A stretch of 64,000 nt of DNA from contig NW_024881282.1 in assembly GCF_018691265.1 (NCBI RefSeq), forward strand, positions 27,430,899 through 27,494,898. The letters run 5' to 3'. Shown here piece by piece: positions 37,513-50,153 of this stretch (position 1 is its first letter; each line of letters starts with the position of its first letter). The notes under the pieces were generated by a model. That model saw nothing but the letters and a program-made list of their open reading frames with translations. It was not told the origin of the DNA and ran no database searches. The translations under genes were made by a program, and so were the position numbers. Source of the DNA: Tyto alba (taxonomy: Eukaryota; Chordata; Aves; Strigiformes; Tytonidae).

Positions 37513-37515
37513 CAC
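37225..37515 (-). pseudogene. CR1 ORF2 reverse transcriptase fragment, broken
   Basis: Translated on the minus strand, the first 65 or so codons match the CR1 ORF2 reverse transcriptase, including [16 protein letters not shown] and [10 protein letters not shown] in the expected order. After about residue 67 the frame slips: the following residues look like the conserved PVSL segment read in the wrong frame, so a frameshift lies near 37310. The endonuclease and upstream half of ORF2 are absent because of the 5' truncation. The active-site region lies beyond the frameshift. The element cannot encode a working enzyme. Confidence 0.92.
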
Positions 37516-37652
37516 CTTAAATGGTCAAACCTCTATGGTCATAGCATTCTGCATCCCACATCCCAAACATGATGGAATCAGTTTTTGATCAGTCACTGTT
37601 TTATCACCAGAAAACCTAAAACCAAAAACATTGAAATAAATTCCCTAGTGTA

Positions 37653-38251
37653 TGTCATGGTTTAACCACAGCTGGCAAGTAAGAACCACACAGCTGCTTG
37701 CTTACTCCCCACCAGTGGGATGAGGAAGAAAATATGCAGAATAAAAGTGAGAAAACTTGTGGATTGAGATAAAGGCAGTTTAATACGTAAAGAAAAAGCC
37801 ACATGCACAAGCAAAACAACACCAGGATTTCATTCTCTTCTTCCCATTGGCAGGCAGGTGTTCAGCCATCTCCAGGAAAACAGGGCTCCATTAAACATAG
37901 CAGTTACTTGGAAAGACAAACGCCATCACTCCGAATGTCCCTGCCTCCTTCCTTCTTCTTCCCCCCAGCTTTATATGCTGAGCATGATGCTATATGGTAT
38001 GGAATATCCCTTTGGTCAGTTGGGGTCAGCTGTCCCGGCTGTGTCACATCCCAACTTCTTGTGCACCTCCAGCCCACTCACTGTTAGGGTGGTGTGAGAA
38101 GCAGAAAAGGTCTTGACTCTGTGTAAGCGCTGCTCAGCTATAATGAAAACATCTCCGTATTATCAATGCTGGTTTCAGTATGAATCCAAAACATACCTTC
38201 TTACAAGTAACTATGATGAAAATTAACTCTTTCCAAGCCAAAACCAGCACA
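37653..38251 (-). mobile_element. Solo LTR, avian ERVL-type (599 bp)
   Basis: The element has TG and CA ends and closely follows a widespread bird ERVL LTR when read on the minus strand. U3 contains a TATA box (complement of 37969-37976, TATAAAG type). An ATTAAA polyadenylation signal lies at the complement of 37779-37784, before a typical U5. No gag, pol or env sequence flanks it, so it is a solo LTR. The five bases on either side (GTGTA, GTTGT) do not match, so a target duplication is not demonstrable. It lies 140 bases from the CR1. Confidence 0.94.
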
Positions 38252-39279
38252 GTTGTAAAGCAAGCAGGGTTGGAGTGTGGATCTGTGCATTGGCCATTGG
38301 TCACCCTACCTGGGCAGGAGTTAACCTGCTCCCTGGTTTGACTGCATCCCATACCAGTTAGGACTGTCTCAGTCTCATATATTTTTCCTAGAAATCCTGG
38401 ACATCAATGATTTAGTCAAGGCAGTTTCTTGCTGACAGGACTCACATGGAACTCAAGCAATCAGTAAATCTAAAAGTCTTAGCAAAACAGGTTGAGGGGA
38501 AATGTTGTAATGAAATATCCTGTAAAAGCAGAACAGCTTTTCCACATGGATGCACTCTTACATCTACAAAGATGAATTTAAGTCACACGATTGTCATGAC
38601 CTTTTCACAAAATACAGGTTCATCTTTTTGAGCGTCAGTCTAATTAAAAAGGTTACCAATTGTGTCACATTAAGTTTTGCTCGGTTTCTTCATTGCCTAC
38701 CTGACTGTTAACAGCATCTGCTTTGGGGAAGGCAGGTCTAGTGATGCTCTTACCCAGCACATGAGTATTGATATCTACCTGTTTCAAGAAGAAGCCACTG
38801 AGAGAAATTCCTCTCAGATGAGGGGGGTGGAATCTGAGAGTATGGTAGTAAAGGGATGTCTCATTTCAGCTTCTGGTTGAAAAACATTCCAAGAAAGTTA
38901 ACTTAATAAAGAAAATCCGTTGAAGAGGCACTTGGAGGATGAAACGGTCATAATACTAGATATAAGCACCATTAATAGTTTCCAGGAATGGGTTGAATCT
39001 AGGCCTTTCTCTTTGTCCTCTGCACATCCCCACTTCTTATTTCTGCCATCATCTTGTAAAGAAGGGCAATCACGCTCCTACAAGCAGGAGAAATGTTTTA
39101 GTTAGCTCTAAGAAGGGCAAAAGCTCAACAGTTGGTCTGTAGGCTAGAAAGGTGCCTGTAAAAGACAAGCTGTGAGGTGGGCTAAACACCTTTAGGGTGT
39201 TTTTTTGTTTCTTTGGAATATTTTTTCAGTGGTTTAAAGGAGTTTATAATCTTTAGATCCACTTTCTAAACAGCATAGT

Positions 39280-39312
39280 GTATTATTATTCTATACTGTA
39301 ATATAATAATAC
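39280..39312. repeat. AT-rich inverted repeat, 10-base arms
   Basis: The arms 39280-39289 and 39303-39312 are exact 10-base complements around a 13-base loop, within a TATTAT/ATAATA-rich patch. Expected at low frequency by chance in AT-rich DNA. Confidence 0.75.
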
Positions 39313-42300
39313 TATGATACTGTTTTATACGATAAACTATATAGTATGATAGCTCTGAACTTGCTGTATTCAGTAGTCTTAATTTTAAATTCCACTGATT
39401 CATATGCTTTCCTATGATCTGTGGGAAGTTAATGAGATCTAGATTCCATGCTGAATTTGGCTTGAAAGCTGGTTTTATGTTAGAACATTAAGTTCTCCCA
39501 CAAGGAAATAGAATAGCTCCTGCTAGTCATATAGATTGCATTTAGACTTAGTGATTAATGCACATCATAACATACCCTGGAATCATGGTCCCTGACTACA
39601 GGAAAAAATATGATGGCTCCTCCCTGAAGAGTGAGATGTGAGATGTTATCAGAGTGTGCACATCAACATGGAAACTAGGAAAGGCTCACACTTCTGTAAC
39701 ACAGTCATAATTTCAAATCCAGTATTTGCAAGCTCCTACATAGCTTGAACATAGCTTCTAAATGGATTTACCTGGATTTTCACTTGTACTTAATTTACTT
39801 TTCAGATAACTAAAATGTTCTTATTTTAAATGTTAATACAAGGTATCAAAATGATAACTAAAAATATAATATAGGGTCCAAAATGTCAAGCCCAAATATA
39901 TGGATAGAAAAATGTATTGATTTCATATCAAGCAGTAATGCAGATACATACACAATTAAATAATAATGCTCTGTGAAATGAAGACTAATGTTTTCAGCTA
40001 GGCTGAAAGGTTTAGTCTTGGAAGAGTCCCTTGTAATAAATGGATTAACGTGAGGAAGGCTAGCAGAATGGAGCCCATGATCAAATTAGACAATACTAGA
40101 CTAAATAATGTTTGAAAAACCTTTTGAACACATGTGCTTTCTTCTCCTTTATGGGGATTTGAAGGAAGTCAGTAGTTTAATACTGTAATTACAGCATGTA
40201 ACTATTTTGTTTCTGAATGTAATTTTTAACCCTCCAAACTGATTTTTATACATCTCTAACTTCATACAATCTGATTTTAGATACTGACCTATTTTTGTAC
40301 CACAGTTACATATAAATCTAATTAAAACATTACTCCTTATATTTTATGATATAGTAACTTTAGAAATATTTTTTTCTCTCAAAATGAGTCATGTTGATAA
40401 TTTTTTAGAGCTGCTTTTAATCATAATCTCTTATGTACTAGAATAGAGATGAGCCATACTTCTAAAAGGAACACAAATGTGGCTTCATTTGAATTGTTCA
40501 AATAAATAAATTTCCCTATGTTTAATAGTTTTCCAAACTTGCAAGTAATTCAAATTATTCATTGTTATATCAGATTTGTTTTCTCACATCCTGGCACAAC
40601 AGACTAAGAAGCAGAAAAATGATTTATCATTGTGAGTAAATTTAACATCAGAAGATTTAGTATCAGATTGTTAGAGCTTCAATTATACATGAAGGATTAA
40701 AAAGAGTGATTCAGAATACAGTTTATTCTTAAACAACATAACACCAAAGATTGTAATTTAGATATATAGCAGATGGTCTTCATGTCTGAAAAAGAGGATT
40801 ATGGCAACAATCATTTATTGTAAAATGAAAACTGATATCAGATCTAGTTAATACTTAACATTCTAAATGCACTGTAGCACTGAATATTTAAAATTATAAG
40901 TCAAAAATTTGGTAAATAGTACTATACTGGCTTAGCTCAGTCAGTGTATTGATTGGTTATTGACTTGCATATATGTAGTTTTGATGCATGTTTCAGCAGC
41001 AATTCATATCTATATCCACCAAATCAAGACTTTCAGAGAAGAGACTTTTTATTAGACCAACTGATGCAGCTGGAAAACGAAACAAGGGTTTTTGGCACAA
41101 AACCCCTTCTTTGGGCTTGAAATAGAAAAAATAAAAAAATAAAAGTCCGTAAATCAATGAAATATCGTCTCTTGTTTAGAACAGATGCAATGCAATCAGA
41201 AGGCCTTCGTGTCTGTCACAACTTTCTACCACACATTTTCAGAAGTAGTCTTTGAAGGTAAGCATGTTGTTCTGTGAGCTTTATTCACAGTGTAGTGTAA
41301 TGTTCATAATGTTACATGACTTCCTACCATATGTTTTAAAAAGCAAAAGCACTTATACTAATATGATATGGTTTTGATTCACCTCTCAGATTCCCTTTCC
41401 TGTAAACTATATAATATTATTCCTGAAAAAGGGGAAAATCAGAGGTTATTCATTTTTTATAAGAAAAATAAAACTCCTGATAGCTCCACAGCAGCTCAAA
41501 TGCATTTAATCTCTGATTTTAATTTTCTTCCTACACATTCAGCCAGTTGAGAGAATAGATTTGGATTAGAGCTAATGCACTAACTTTAGAAAAAAATCCT
41601 TTCCAGACTAAAAAAAATCCTTTCTCACATTATGGTGAATTGAATCAGCTCACTAAGGATCTAGTAGTTGCCAGAGCTACTTTCAGGTGAAGAACAAAGG
41701 TGCTCATCTTGGAGATCAGGTGTAGGGAGATGGGGAGATGGGGACATGACCATCCCCCATAGAACAATACGCTAAGTCAGAGCTATAATGAGCCTTGAAA
41801 TAGATACGTATACTAATGGCCAATCATCAGCTTAACCAAACAGTGAGCCTATGAGCAAAACATTGTGAGAACAGTATATGTGTAAAAAATAGATTAGCTA
41901 TTTAAGTAAAACAGAACAAAAAAAATTTTTTTTTTTTTTTAATTAAGATTGAGGTTTGTCTTTAGGACTATCAGTTATAACAACCTCCTCAATGCCAAAA
42001 AGGTGGCAGTTTCCTTCCAGCATCAATCTTCCAAGGGAGATCCCCTCACATCTGTTTTGTCTGAAGGCCTTTCCTTCCACAACCCAGTGAATAGTATACA
42101 GAAAACAGAACAAATTATTGGCTTTACTTACATGTCTTCACATAACTTGTCTCCTAACAAATAAGTTGCCAAAATGCTTAAACTTTGCCCTTGTTTTATT
42201 GAAATGAATAAGGTATGCTTAAAAATCAAAGACCTGATGTAAGTTGTACTTTCTGTGAGAAGAGTTGCATTTACTCATAGAAGCTTGTAAAACTTATGCA

Positions 42301-45300
42301 TATTGATTTGAGTCTGGTGTTAGAATGATATTTTCTGAGATTTGATTTGTTTTTTCTCATTCAAAATCTGTCAGCCATTTGTGCCTGTAGGACTTAGTTT
42401 TAACCAGAGATAAAACAGACAGAAAGGAAAAGGGGCAACAAAATAAACCTTATAAAGTATATCTTGAAAGGGGAACATACTGAAAATTTCCTCTGCAGCA
42501 TGAATTATTAGTGTCAAAATGGCAACTAAAAAATGGTCCTGCAGCAATCCAGACCTCTTAAAAACATGAAGGCTCAGAGAGGTTGATAGGAATTCCTACA
42601 AAGCACAATAAAGAATATGCATTGAGCTGACAGTACTGTGTAAATTATGGTTACTTATTTTTATCCAAAGAAAAAACAAAGAAATTGGTGTTTTATTTAC
42701 CAAAGGGATGCCACAGCAGAATATACTAAACACAATATTTGGAACTTCCTCAGGTCAAGATAACAATCTTGTTACCAGAATCAAACTAGAGTTACACCAC
42801 TGAAGTAATATTAATCTATTAAAATAAAACCAGAATCATTAGGAAATAGATCAAGCTCAAAGAATGCCTAATGGATATAATTTTCCCATTTCATTTACAT
42901 ATCAAAACACTTTTGACTGTCTTACAGATTTCCACTATCAGAAAATGTAACTCATTTACCATTTGCAATTGGACCAGTTGTCCTTCATTTCTGGTGGTGT
43001 CTTTTATCTCATAAGCATATAGAATAAATGTTTCATTCTACATTTGGCATCCACTGGTGTGCTGTCTCCCTTGCAGTCTCAAACTAACATTCTGTAGCCT
43101 TTTTGTTTCTCCTTAAATTGTGACTAGGGAAAGAAACATGGCTGGGTTTTGTCTTCATTTCCTATTGTCTGCTGATTAAGGGGAATATGATGGCTTTTTC
43201 ATTGAGTAACAGTCTGTGCAGGATTTATCCTGACAAGGGGAATGCCAGTCTTTCTCTGACACTACTAAATTGCTATTGGCTGTGATAGATGATGACTCTC
43301 AGAGGTAATGGATTATAGACTGTAAAACCAATTCTTTTGATATATTTAGCTGTTTGATTTGACTCTACACATACTTGAGAAATACAAGCATTTTAAACTA
43401 TAGACTTGCTGTGAGCTTTAAACCCTGAATATTTTAAGAGTAACAGAACTCAAAACATAGGGTCTGATAGTCTTCTCAATGAAAGGAAAATAAACAACAT
43501 TCCATCCAGACAGGCATGGTAATCCAGCAATGAGCTGAATCCATTGCTCATGTCTTGAAAATCTCTGCTAGCTAAAAGAGATTATTTGATTTTTAATGTC
43601 GTCTGAGTCTGTTTCAGCAGAAAGCAAAGCAGCAGATGGCTTCATAAACAGCTCCATATAACCATATGTTTTGCTCATTTTTTCTGGATCTATCATTTTG
43701 CAGCAGCTAACATTTAGGGACAAGGTCAAAGGACATTTTTCAGGGATTCATGTAGTTGCCTCAACCTTGTATGAATATTACAAACAGTGGATGCTTTTCT
43801 GACAACACCCATGTCTTCTTGTCATAATGATGTTGTTTACTGGTAGCACCATCAAGTACTTTTCTTGCTTCTTTATTGGGATATGGAGTAAGTGTTACAC
43901 TCAAAATCTTTTTTGGAAAAGAGTTTATTGTTAGTATAATTAAAATCTTAACAATCTAGCTCAAGAATCATTGCTAATCCAGCAATAATTGTTGCAGAAG
44001 AGAAAGAATACAACTATACAGAAAAAGTTCCAATAATTACAATAATTCAGTTAAACCTGTTATACATGCACTTCTTATTTGCTACCTCTTTTCCTGATTT
44101 CCTGCTAGCTCTTCCTCTGCTCCTCAGGGTTGTAAACTTACTGGTTTTATCCTGGTGTTGTCAGTGGAGGTGTTACAGGAAGCTGTCAGCATCTAGAGTC
44201 CTTTACTGGGAGGATTAGGATGCCCGTGTTGATGGTTTCTTCTTCCTCACTCTAGGATCCATTCAGGATAATTTTTGTACCTTTGCTAACATGCTTTTAT
44301 CCTGTGATCTTTCTTGCCTGTTCTGCAGCTTTTTGTCTCATGTGAATTTATTATACATGTTCCCTGTCTCACTTGTTAGATACTACTTCTTTGTTTTCTG
44401 TGTTACCCCTAAAACCTGATTTGTCAAAATCCAGTCCTATGTTTCTGTAACTGACCACTGGTAAGTTGTTTATAGCCATAAGGTCTCCAGTGCCAGCCTT
44501 TGACCCATTTTTTACCATCCCATTCCAGTACTGCCCCACACCACATCCTGCACTTCCACTTCTCAAGGCCTCTGCTGCTGTATCAGGCCTGTATTTCTCT
44601 GCACTGTGGGATGAAAGCCCTGACCTGCAGGAGATCTCAGAAAACCCCAGCTACTGATGCACTGCCAAGTCATAGCTTCACAGTCAACTATCCACCTTGG
44701 AACAACCCTGAGGCGGTGCTAGTCTGTAGTGACAAGAGGCAGGAGCAGTAGGTCCCCACAACTTGTATGTCCCCAGGTGTTTCTTCTGTTAAAGCGATGG
44801 GGAGGAGGGGGACTCTGTCATCAGAAATCAGAATTACAGGCAGCAACCCCTGCCTCCTCTTTCCCATCAGGCACTGCTGTCACAGGCCAGGTGATGCCCA
44901 TGTTGGCAGAGCATGGAGCTGAGGACTGAGGGTAGATCAAATGGGAGGAAGATGGCTGTGAAACAGCCGGGCACAGAAACAGCAGAGTGCCTTGGATCAA
45001 GATTTTATTCTTTCTACATTCTGGAATTCAGCAGAAAATACTCCACAGAGATTAAAGAACAAGCAGAGATTCTAAAGGCTCTTGTTTTTGCATGCTTCTT
45101 CCTTGGAGAGGGCAGGAGACATGAAAGAAGATATCAATGAGTGCTGGGATATGAAAAAGCTGAAAACCTTTTTTTTCTGGGAAAATTCAGTGTCAATTAT
45201 TGTGTACAGAGGACACAGTACACTGTAAGCTACTGACAAGCTTGTGAACCTGATTTTTGTCATGAAGCACTTGTATTTCAAAGAATGAAAATCAGAGCAT

Positions 45301-48300
45301 GGCAAGCACACAAATATTCAGTTCTTCAGCAAAGAAACACTTTGTTAAGATGTTTTGAAGGCAGTTAAATAGCAGTGACAGATTTGCAGGAAAAGCACCA
45401 AATTCATGTTGGGTTTTAGGAGATTAATATAAACTGAGAATTTGAAAACAACTTTTTATTGATTTCAGAACATTCTGTAGAAAGCAAAGCAGCCTCAAGA
45501 AGGGTGAAAAACTTTGATTTACACCACCAGGTATAGCAGCAAAAATAAAGATTAGGTGTAACTGAATCTTCTGGAAAAAGTTGCTGGAAATTTCTGTTTA
45601 TTGTTTGCTATTCCCTTTTTCCTCTTCTTTTCTCTGCCTTCTTCCCATCCTTGTTCCCAAAGGAACTTTCTTCTCTGTCAGCAATTTAAGGAAGGCAACA
45701 TTCACCTTGAATCACTGGATGGTGGGAGCCAAGCACTATGAAAGATTCAGACTGGAACAAGGTTTTGAAAAATTTAATTTGGAGTGAGAAAGTTTAGGTG
45801 AAAAAAAAATTATCATCAGCCCAAAGTGGGGACTTTTATTTTTTTCTGTCAGAATTTTATTTCATAAGACATGCTGACTTCTTGGGTCTCGTTCTAGTGT
45901 AGAAGAGAAAAAAAAAGAAAATCTAAATAAATAATTTACCACTAAGCCAGGAATCCAGTTCTCTCCCATTTCTCCCTTAGGTTCAATTTATATTGGCCTA
46001 AAAAACAGCAAATCATCAGCTTGGAAGAAACAGTATTTTTGTTCAAGATGTCTTTATGTTTCAACATACCAAGAAATTTGATATATATTTTGTTCCTGAC
46101 ACTCTCACTCCTTGTTTCATTATTTGTATTGTGTTGAATTTATAAGATTTTTTAAGTTAACCAAATTTCTAAAAGCATCTGAGCAAAAACAATTACAAAG
46201 AGATCTATATTGCAGCCTAAACAGATTTTTGAGTACACAGCAATGTATTTTTTTAAAATAATTTTATTTGAAATTCCATTATAAATACTTCCATGATTCC
46301 CACACCTTCTCAACTCTCTTTTCAAAGTGTGCATTCTTCAAGTTTGATTTAAAACTGATATCTTAAAAGTTACAATCCAGGCTGTTTCTAGAGAGTACAG
46401 GAGAACTTCTCACAATATCTGTATTTTATTTCAAAAATTTAAATTCCTCTTTTTTTTCTCCCTCTATTTAGGCTGTCTGGTAGTCTTTAACAGTACAGTG
46501 GAGAAGCAAGTATATTTTTTTCGTATTCTATATGAATGCTGACTACTAAAACAGCATAAAATTTGGGGAGAGGGTTTCAACTTTTTCTATCAATAAATTA
46601 CAAATTTGAATGGCATTTAAACTATAAATATGTGTTAGCTTTTCTAATTGTTTTAGAAAAATAAATTTTTAATTTTTATAATCAAAAAGTTTCAGATTCT
46701 CATTTCAAAATGGCACATTTTTTTAGGAATAAAATGGAAAATATCCTAACCCACACCTGGATGTGTAAGTTTTGTTTCTTACTGGCAAAATCACTCTGTT
46801 TTGGAGAGGGATACTGAAAATGTGGCCAAGAAGCTGAAACACTGCTTATTTGAAGATGTCTCTTGGTGCGTTTCTGTGCCTTACAGCCCGTTGGCAGATA
46901 GATAGATAGGGAGTGATTCTTCAACCAGTCTACAGGGGCTTGGCAGCCTCAACAGCAGTTTCTGTATGAGGAAAAGTCTTGAAAATGTGCCTCCAGATTT
47001 GATCAGCAGCTTGTGCATATTACCCTGTCCAGAGAGTCACTCTTTATTGGCATGACAGATGTTGGAAAAATAATGGATGTTTTATGGGATGACAAATTGC
47101 CAAATGATATTGGCACAGCTCTTGCACTGCCCACCATCACAGAATAGCTATCAAATGGAAGAGGGACATCCAGGCCATGGAGAAATAACTCTGTGAAGAC
47201 CAAGCATCAACCCTATGTGTGGAGCACAGGATCTGTCCAGGTTGGTGGGCCGGCTGCCTTCCTGAGGGACACTGACCTGTGCCAGGCTTGGGGGCATTGG
47301 CCAGGTAGCTAAGAACAATACTTAGCAGAAAATCAAGAAAGATTTATCAAAAGCTACACAATCAGAGAAACATTTTACTCTTGACAAATCAGCATTTTCT
47401 GGAGGAAACCCAGCTCATCATAAAAGTTCATGCTCCTTTGTAATGACAAATACCTTTGTGAGAGTCCTTGGCATGGCACATCAGAAATGGAAGCTTTCTT
47501 TGAAATGTTTGTTTCCATTTGCATTTACTTTTATATTTGTTAGCAGAGTTCAGTTGTCATCCAGTGCAACAGGAATAACAGAGTTCAACCTTAAAAATCT
47601 TCCTAGATTCACTTTGAAACAATCAGAACTTATAAACTCTTTGTTAAATGATCTTTTAATTATAAGTTATTGTTTCTTAAAGTACAGAAAATATCAAGCC
47701 CCAGAAAATTACACTTTGTGTGCAATAATTTAAAAAAAATAAAATAATAAAAAACAAAAATTGAAATCCAGAGGGAGTACCAGTCTGAGGATGCAAACAT
47801 CAGAATTACATATTTTCTATATTACTTACATTAGTTTTTCCTTGTATTCCAGTAGACATGACCCACTGTTGTGAAAGCCAGTAATAAAGATCAGTGTACT
47901 AATGTGTGTAAAAAATAACTAGGAAAATAAAAACTTACAGATGTTGAACCTAGGTTTTAGGTAAGAGGTCATCATCATCAACATTACTTGCTAGACTTCC
48001 TGTTCAAGTGCTTAAATTCCTAGCACCTTTTTTCCCTTTGTACTCACAGGCAACTTCTTTTATACTCTCAGGTACAAAAACCTTCCCTAAAAACGTTTTC
48101 TCAAAAAAAACCTTATTTTGTAGATGAGAACAATTTGTAATAATAGAGCAGCTTAACGTTACTTTGATTGTTTGAGCCTGTTCTGAGACATGAATGTATA
48201 AACTTTTGGCATCTTAACAGTCTACACATTTCACTTTCCCAAGTTCATTCTTTAAACTGTTGGATTTTTATAAGGAATTGAGTTAACCATTTAGGTGAAG

Positions 48301-49330
48301 TGTCAGGTGTGCCAGTTAACAATTATAACTGACAAATCTCTGCTGGGTATACCATTTCCAGATGAAATAAAAATCTCAAATACTGATATAAAAATGGTCA
48401 CTGAGACATGGGAGGACATGAGTCGTAGTGGAAAGGAGACCATTGCCAGTCAGAGGCTTCATCAGCTCAAAATAAAAAGAAGAGACAAGTCCTGATTGCA
48501 TTACTTTGCAATGGGTAATTGTACTAAGGCAAATGGCACTTTCAGAGTACTGTAGCTGTTATAACCTGGGAATAAAAACTGTTCCTTAACAATATAAAGG
48601 TAGGGCAAAAATTCAGTGTGACATATTCATATTCTGAATATGCCAGTACAAAAGAGCAGTGATCATCCTAAAACCACACAAAGTCTGGGTTTTGAATAGT
48701 GGGGATTGCTGACAGTGGGACAGCTGAACAGTTTTGCTCCTCAGGTCCCCTTCTACCTCAGCCATGCAGGACAACCCTTGTGAAATGGCTCCTCAAATGC
48801 CACAGTTTGGAGGGTGGTGTTTCAAATTTTATGGCTTTTATTTTTAAAAATGGACTGTAAAATTCCACAGCAGAGGAATAGTTTCGGTAACAATTCAGTT
48901 TTCTTTGCTAGGGTGGTAGAAGGTCAGGTTACAAACCCAGAGTAAGTCATCCTTGATGCTGTATCAGAATGATTGTCATGTATTTTGAGTTAGGGACTCA
49001 ATATTTTCCACTGCTATTATTATATATAACATATTATATGGCTGACTTTCTTCGTCAGAAGTGTATGCAGGGCTTTGGATCATGTATGGTATACAATAAG
49101 ATGAAAAATTTCATTTATTAAGAGACCTGGCACACATTGAGGCTGCTTTGAAGTCTGGTTCTGTAAAAAATCTTACATAAACTCACTTGTTCAAATGTTG
49201 ACTACTCACTAGTGATCCTTTCCCTGTAAGAGATGTGCAATATTCCAGTTTTGGTGATGTCTTACCATAAAGAAGACATTTAAAAAGCAATACTGTTAGC
49301 TACATGTCACAGGGTTTTCAGACATAGCAG

Positions 49331-49363
49331 AAAAAAAAAAAAACAAAAACAAAAACAAAACCC
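49331..49363. repeat. A-rich CAAAAA simple repeat
   Basis: Thirteen A residues followed by several CAAAA/CAAAAA units, 26 bases before the LTR at 49389. Confidence 0.85.
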
Positions 49364-49388
49364 AAACCCCACAACATTTCAAAGGAAA

Positions 49389-50153
49389 TGTTAGCGGTTG
49401 CAATAGTGAAATAACTTATCTACACAAAGCAGGTAAGCAGTCACTTCTTTACTCCAGCGCTGGGGAACACAGGGGATAACTCCGCCAAAGACGTGTTCGC
49501 CGACAGGTACAAAGCACAACATATTTATACACTTTTTCAGCAGAGTCATAGTTACATCAGATCAACAAAATTCATAAAGTTTAAGTTGGCCTTAATAATG
49601 ATTGGTTTTCAGTTACCTCACCTTATCTATATTCCTATTTTACAGAAATCACTGGTCATCTTTACTGATTGATTTAAATAGAATGGGGGGAGGGCAATGT
49701 TTAGCATATTCATGTTATTTCCTGGGAATTATTATCATATACAAATGTCTCTAATGCATGCATGGTTATACTGGATGGGGGTCCTCTGGTGGTCGTCGAT
49801 AGTCTTCATCACTGTATCCGCTGATTGAACTCCATCCCTGTGCATGCTCACTCCATCTTTGGCTAATGCTCATTTCTCCTTTGGCCGATCTTCCCAACCA
49901 AACCAGTTTCTTCTGGTACCTATTGTTTCAAGTCAAGATCCATAACCAGTACCTATTGTGTTAATTCAGAGTCCATAACGATTGTTATAGTGTTCAAGGC
50001 ACACAGCATACTCGTTGCTTAATCCTAAGGGCCTTAGTGTACTTTATATTCTCATAGCTACTGTAGCTTCATGTTAAGTCAAAATCATACTTTTAAACTA
50101 AAATCAAAATAATATTCTAGGATTCAAACTGTTTTATTAAGGTAACTGCAACA
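49389..50153 (-). mobile_element. Solo LTR of a different ERV family (765 bp)
   Basis: The element runs from TGTT to AACA, forming a 4-base terminal inverted repeat, and GAAA flanks it on both sides, consistent with a 4-base target duplication. Read on the minus strand, a TATAAATA box (complement of 49522-49529) is followed by a GC-richer 100-base R/U5-like segment with several CpGs, so minus is the likely orientation. The sequence does not resemble the other LTRs here. A 4-base duplication would fit a gammaretrovirus-like (class I) family, but in A-rich flanks four matching bases could be coincidence. No internal retroviral sequence is adjacent. I recognise the general form rather than a named family. 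Confidence 0.62.
49522..49529 (-). promoter_or_regulatory. TATA box of the solo LTR
   Basis: On the minus strand this reads TATAAATA, within the LTR at 49389-50153. About 130 bases of R/U5 remain downstream. It supports the minus orientation and could still drive transcription towards lower coordinates. Confidence 0.45.

Larger units (their letters stand above)
38252..49388. other. AT-rich noncoding stretch, unassigned
   Basis: No gene is recognised. An inverted repeat lies at 39280-39312. The segments 44500-44930 and about 47130-47310 are richer in GC than their surroundings but match nothing I know. A protein-like open frame at 41966-42164 follows an acceptor-like TTTAG and ends at a stop; another lies at 47443-47733 with a hydrophobic segment near its start. 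Neither is identifiable, and random frames of this length are expected in so much sequence. A CAAAAA-rich run lies at 49331-49363. Confidence 0.6.
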
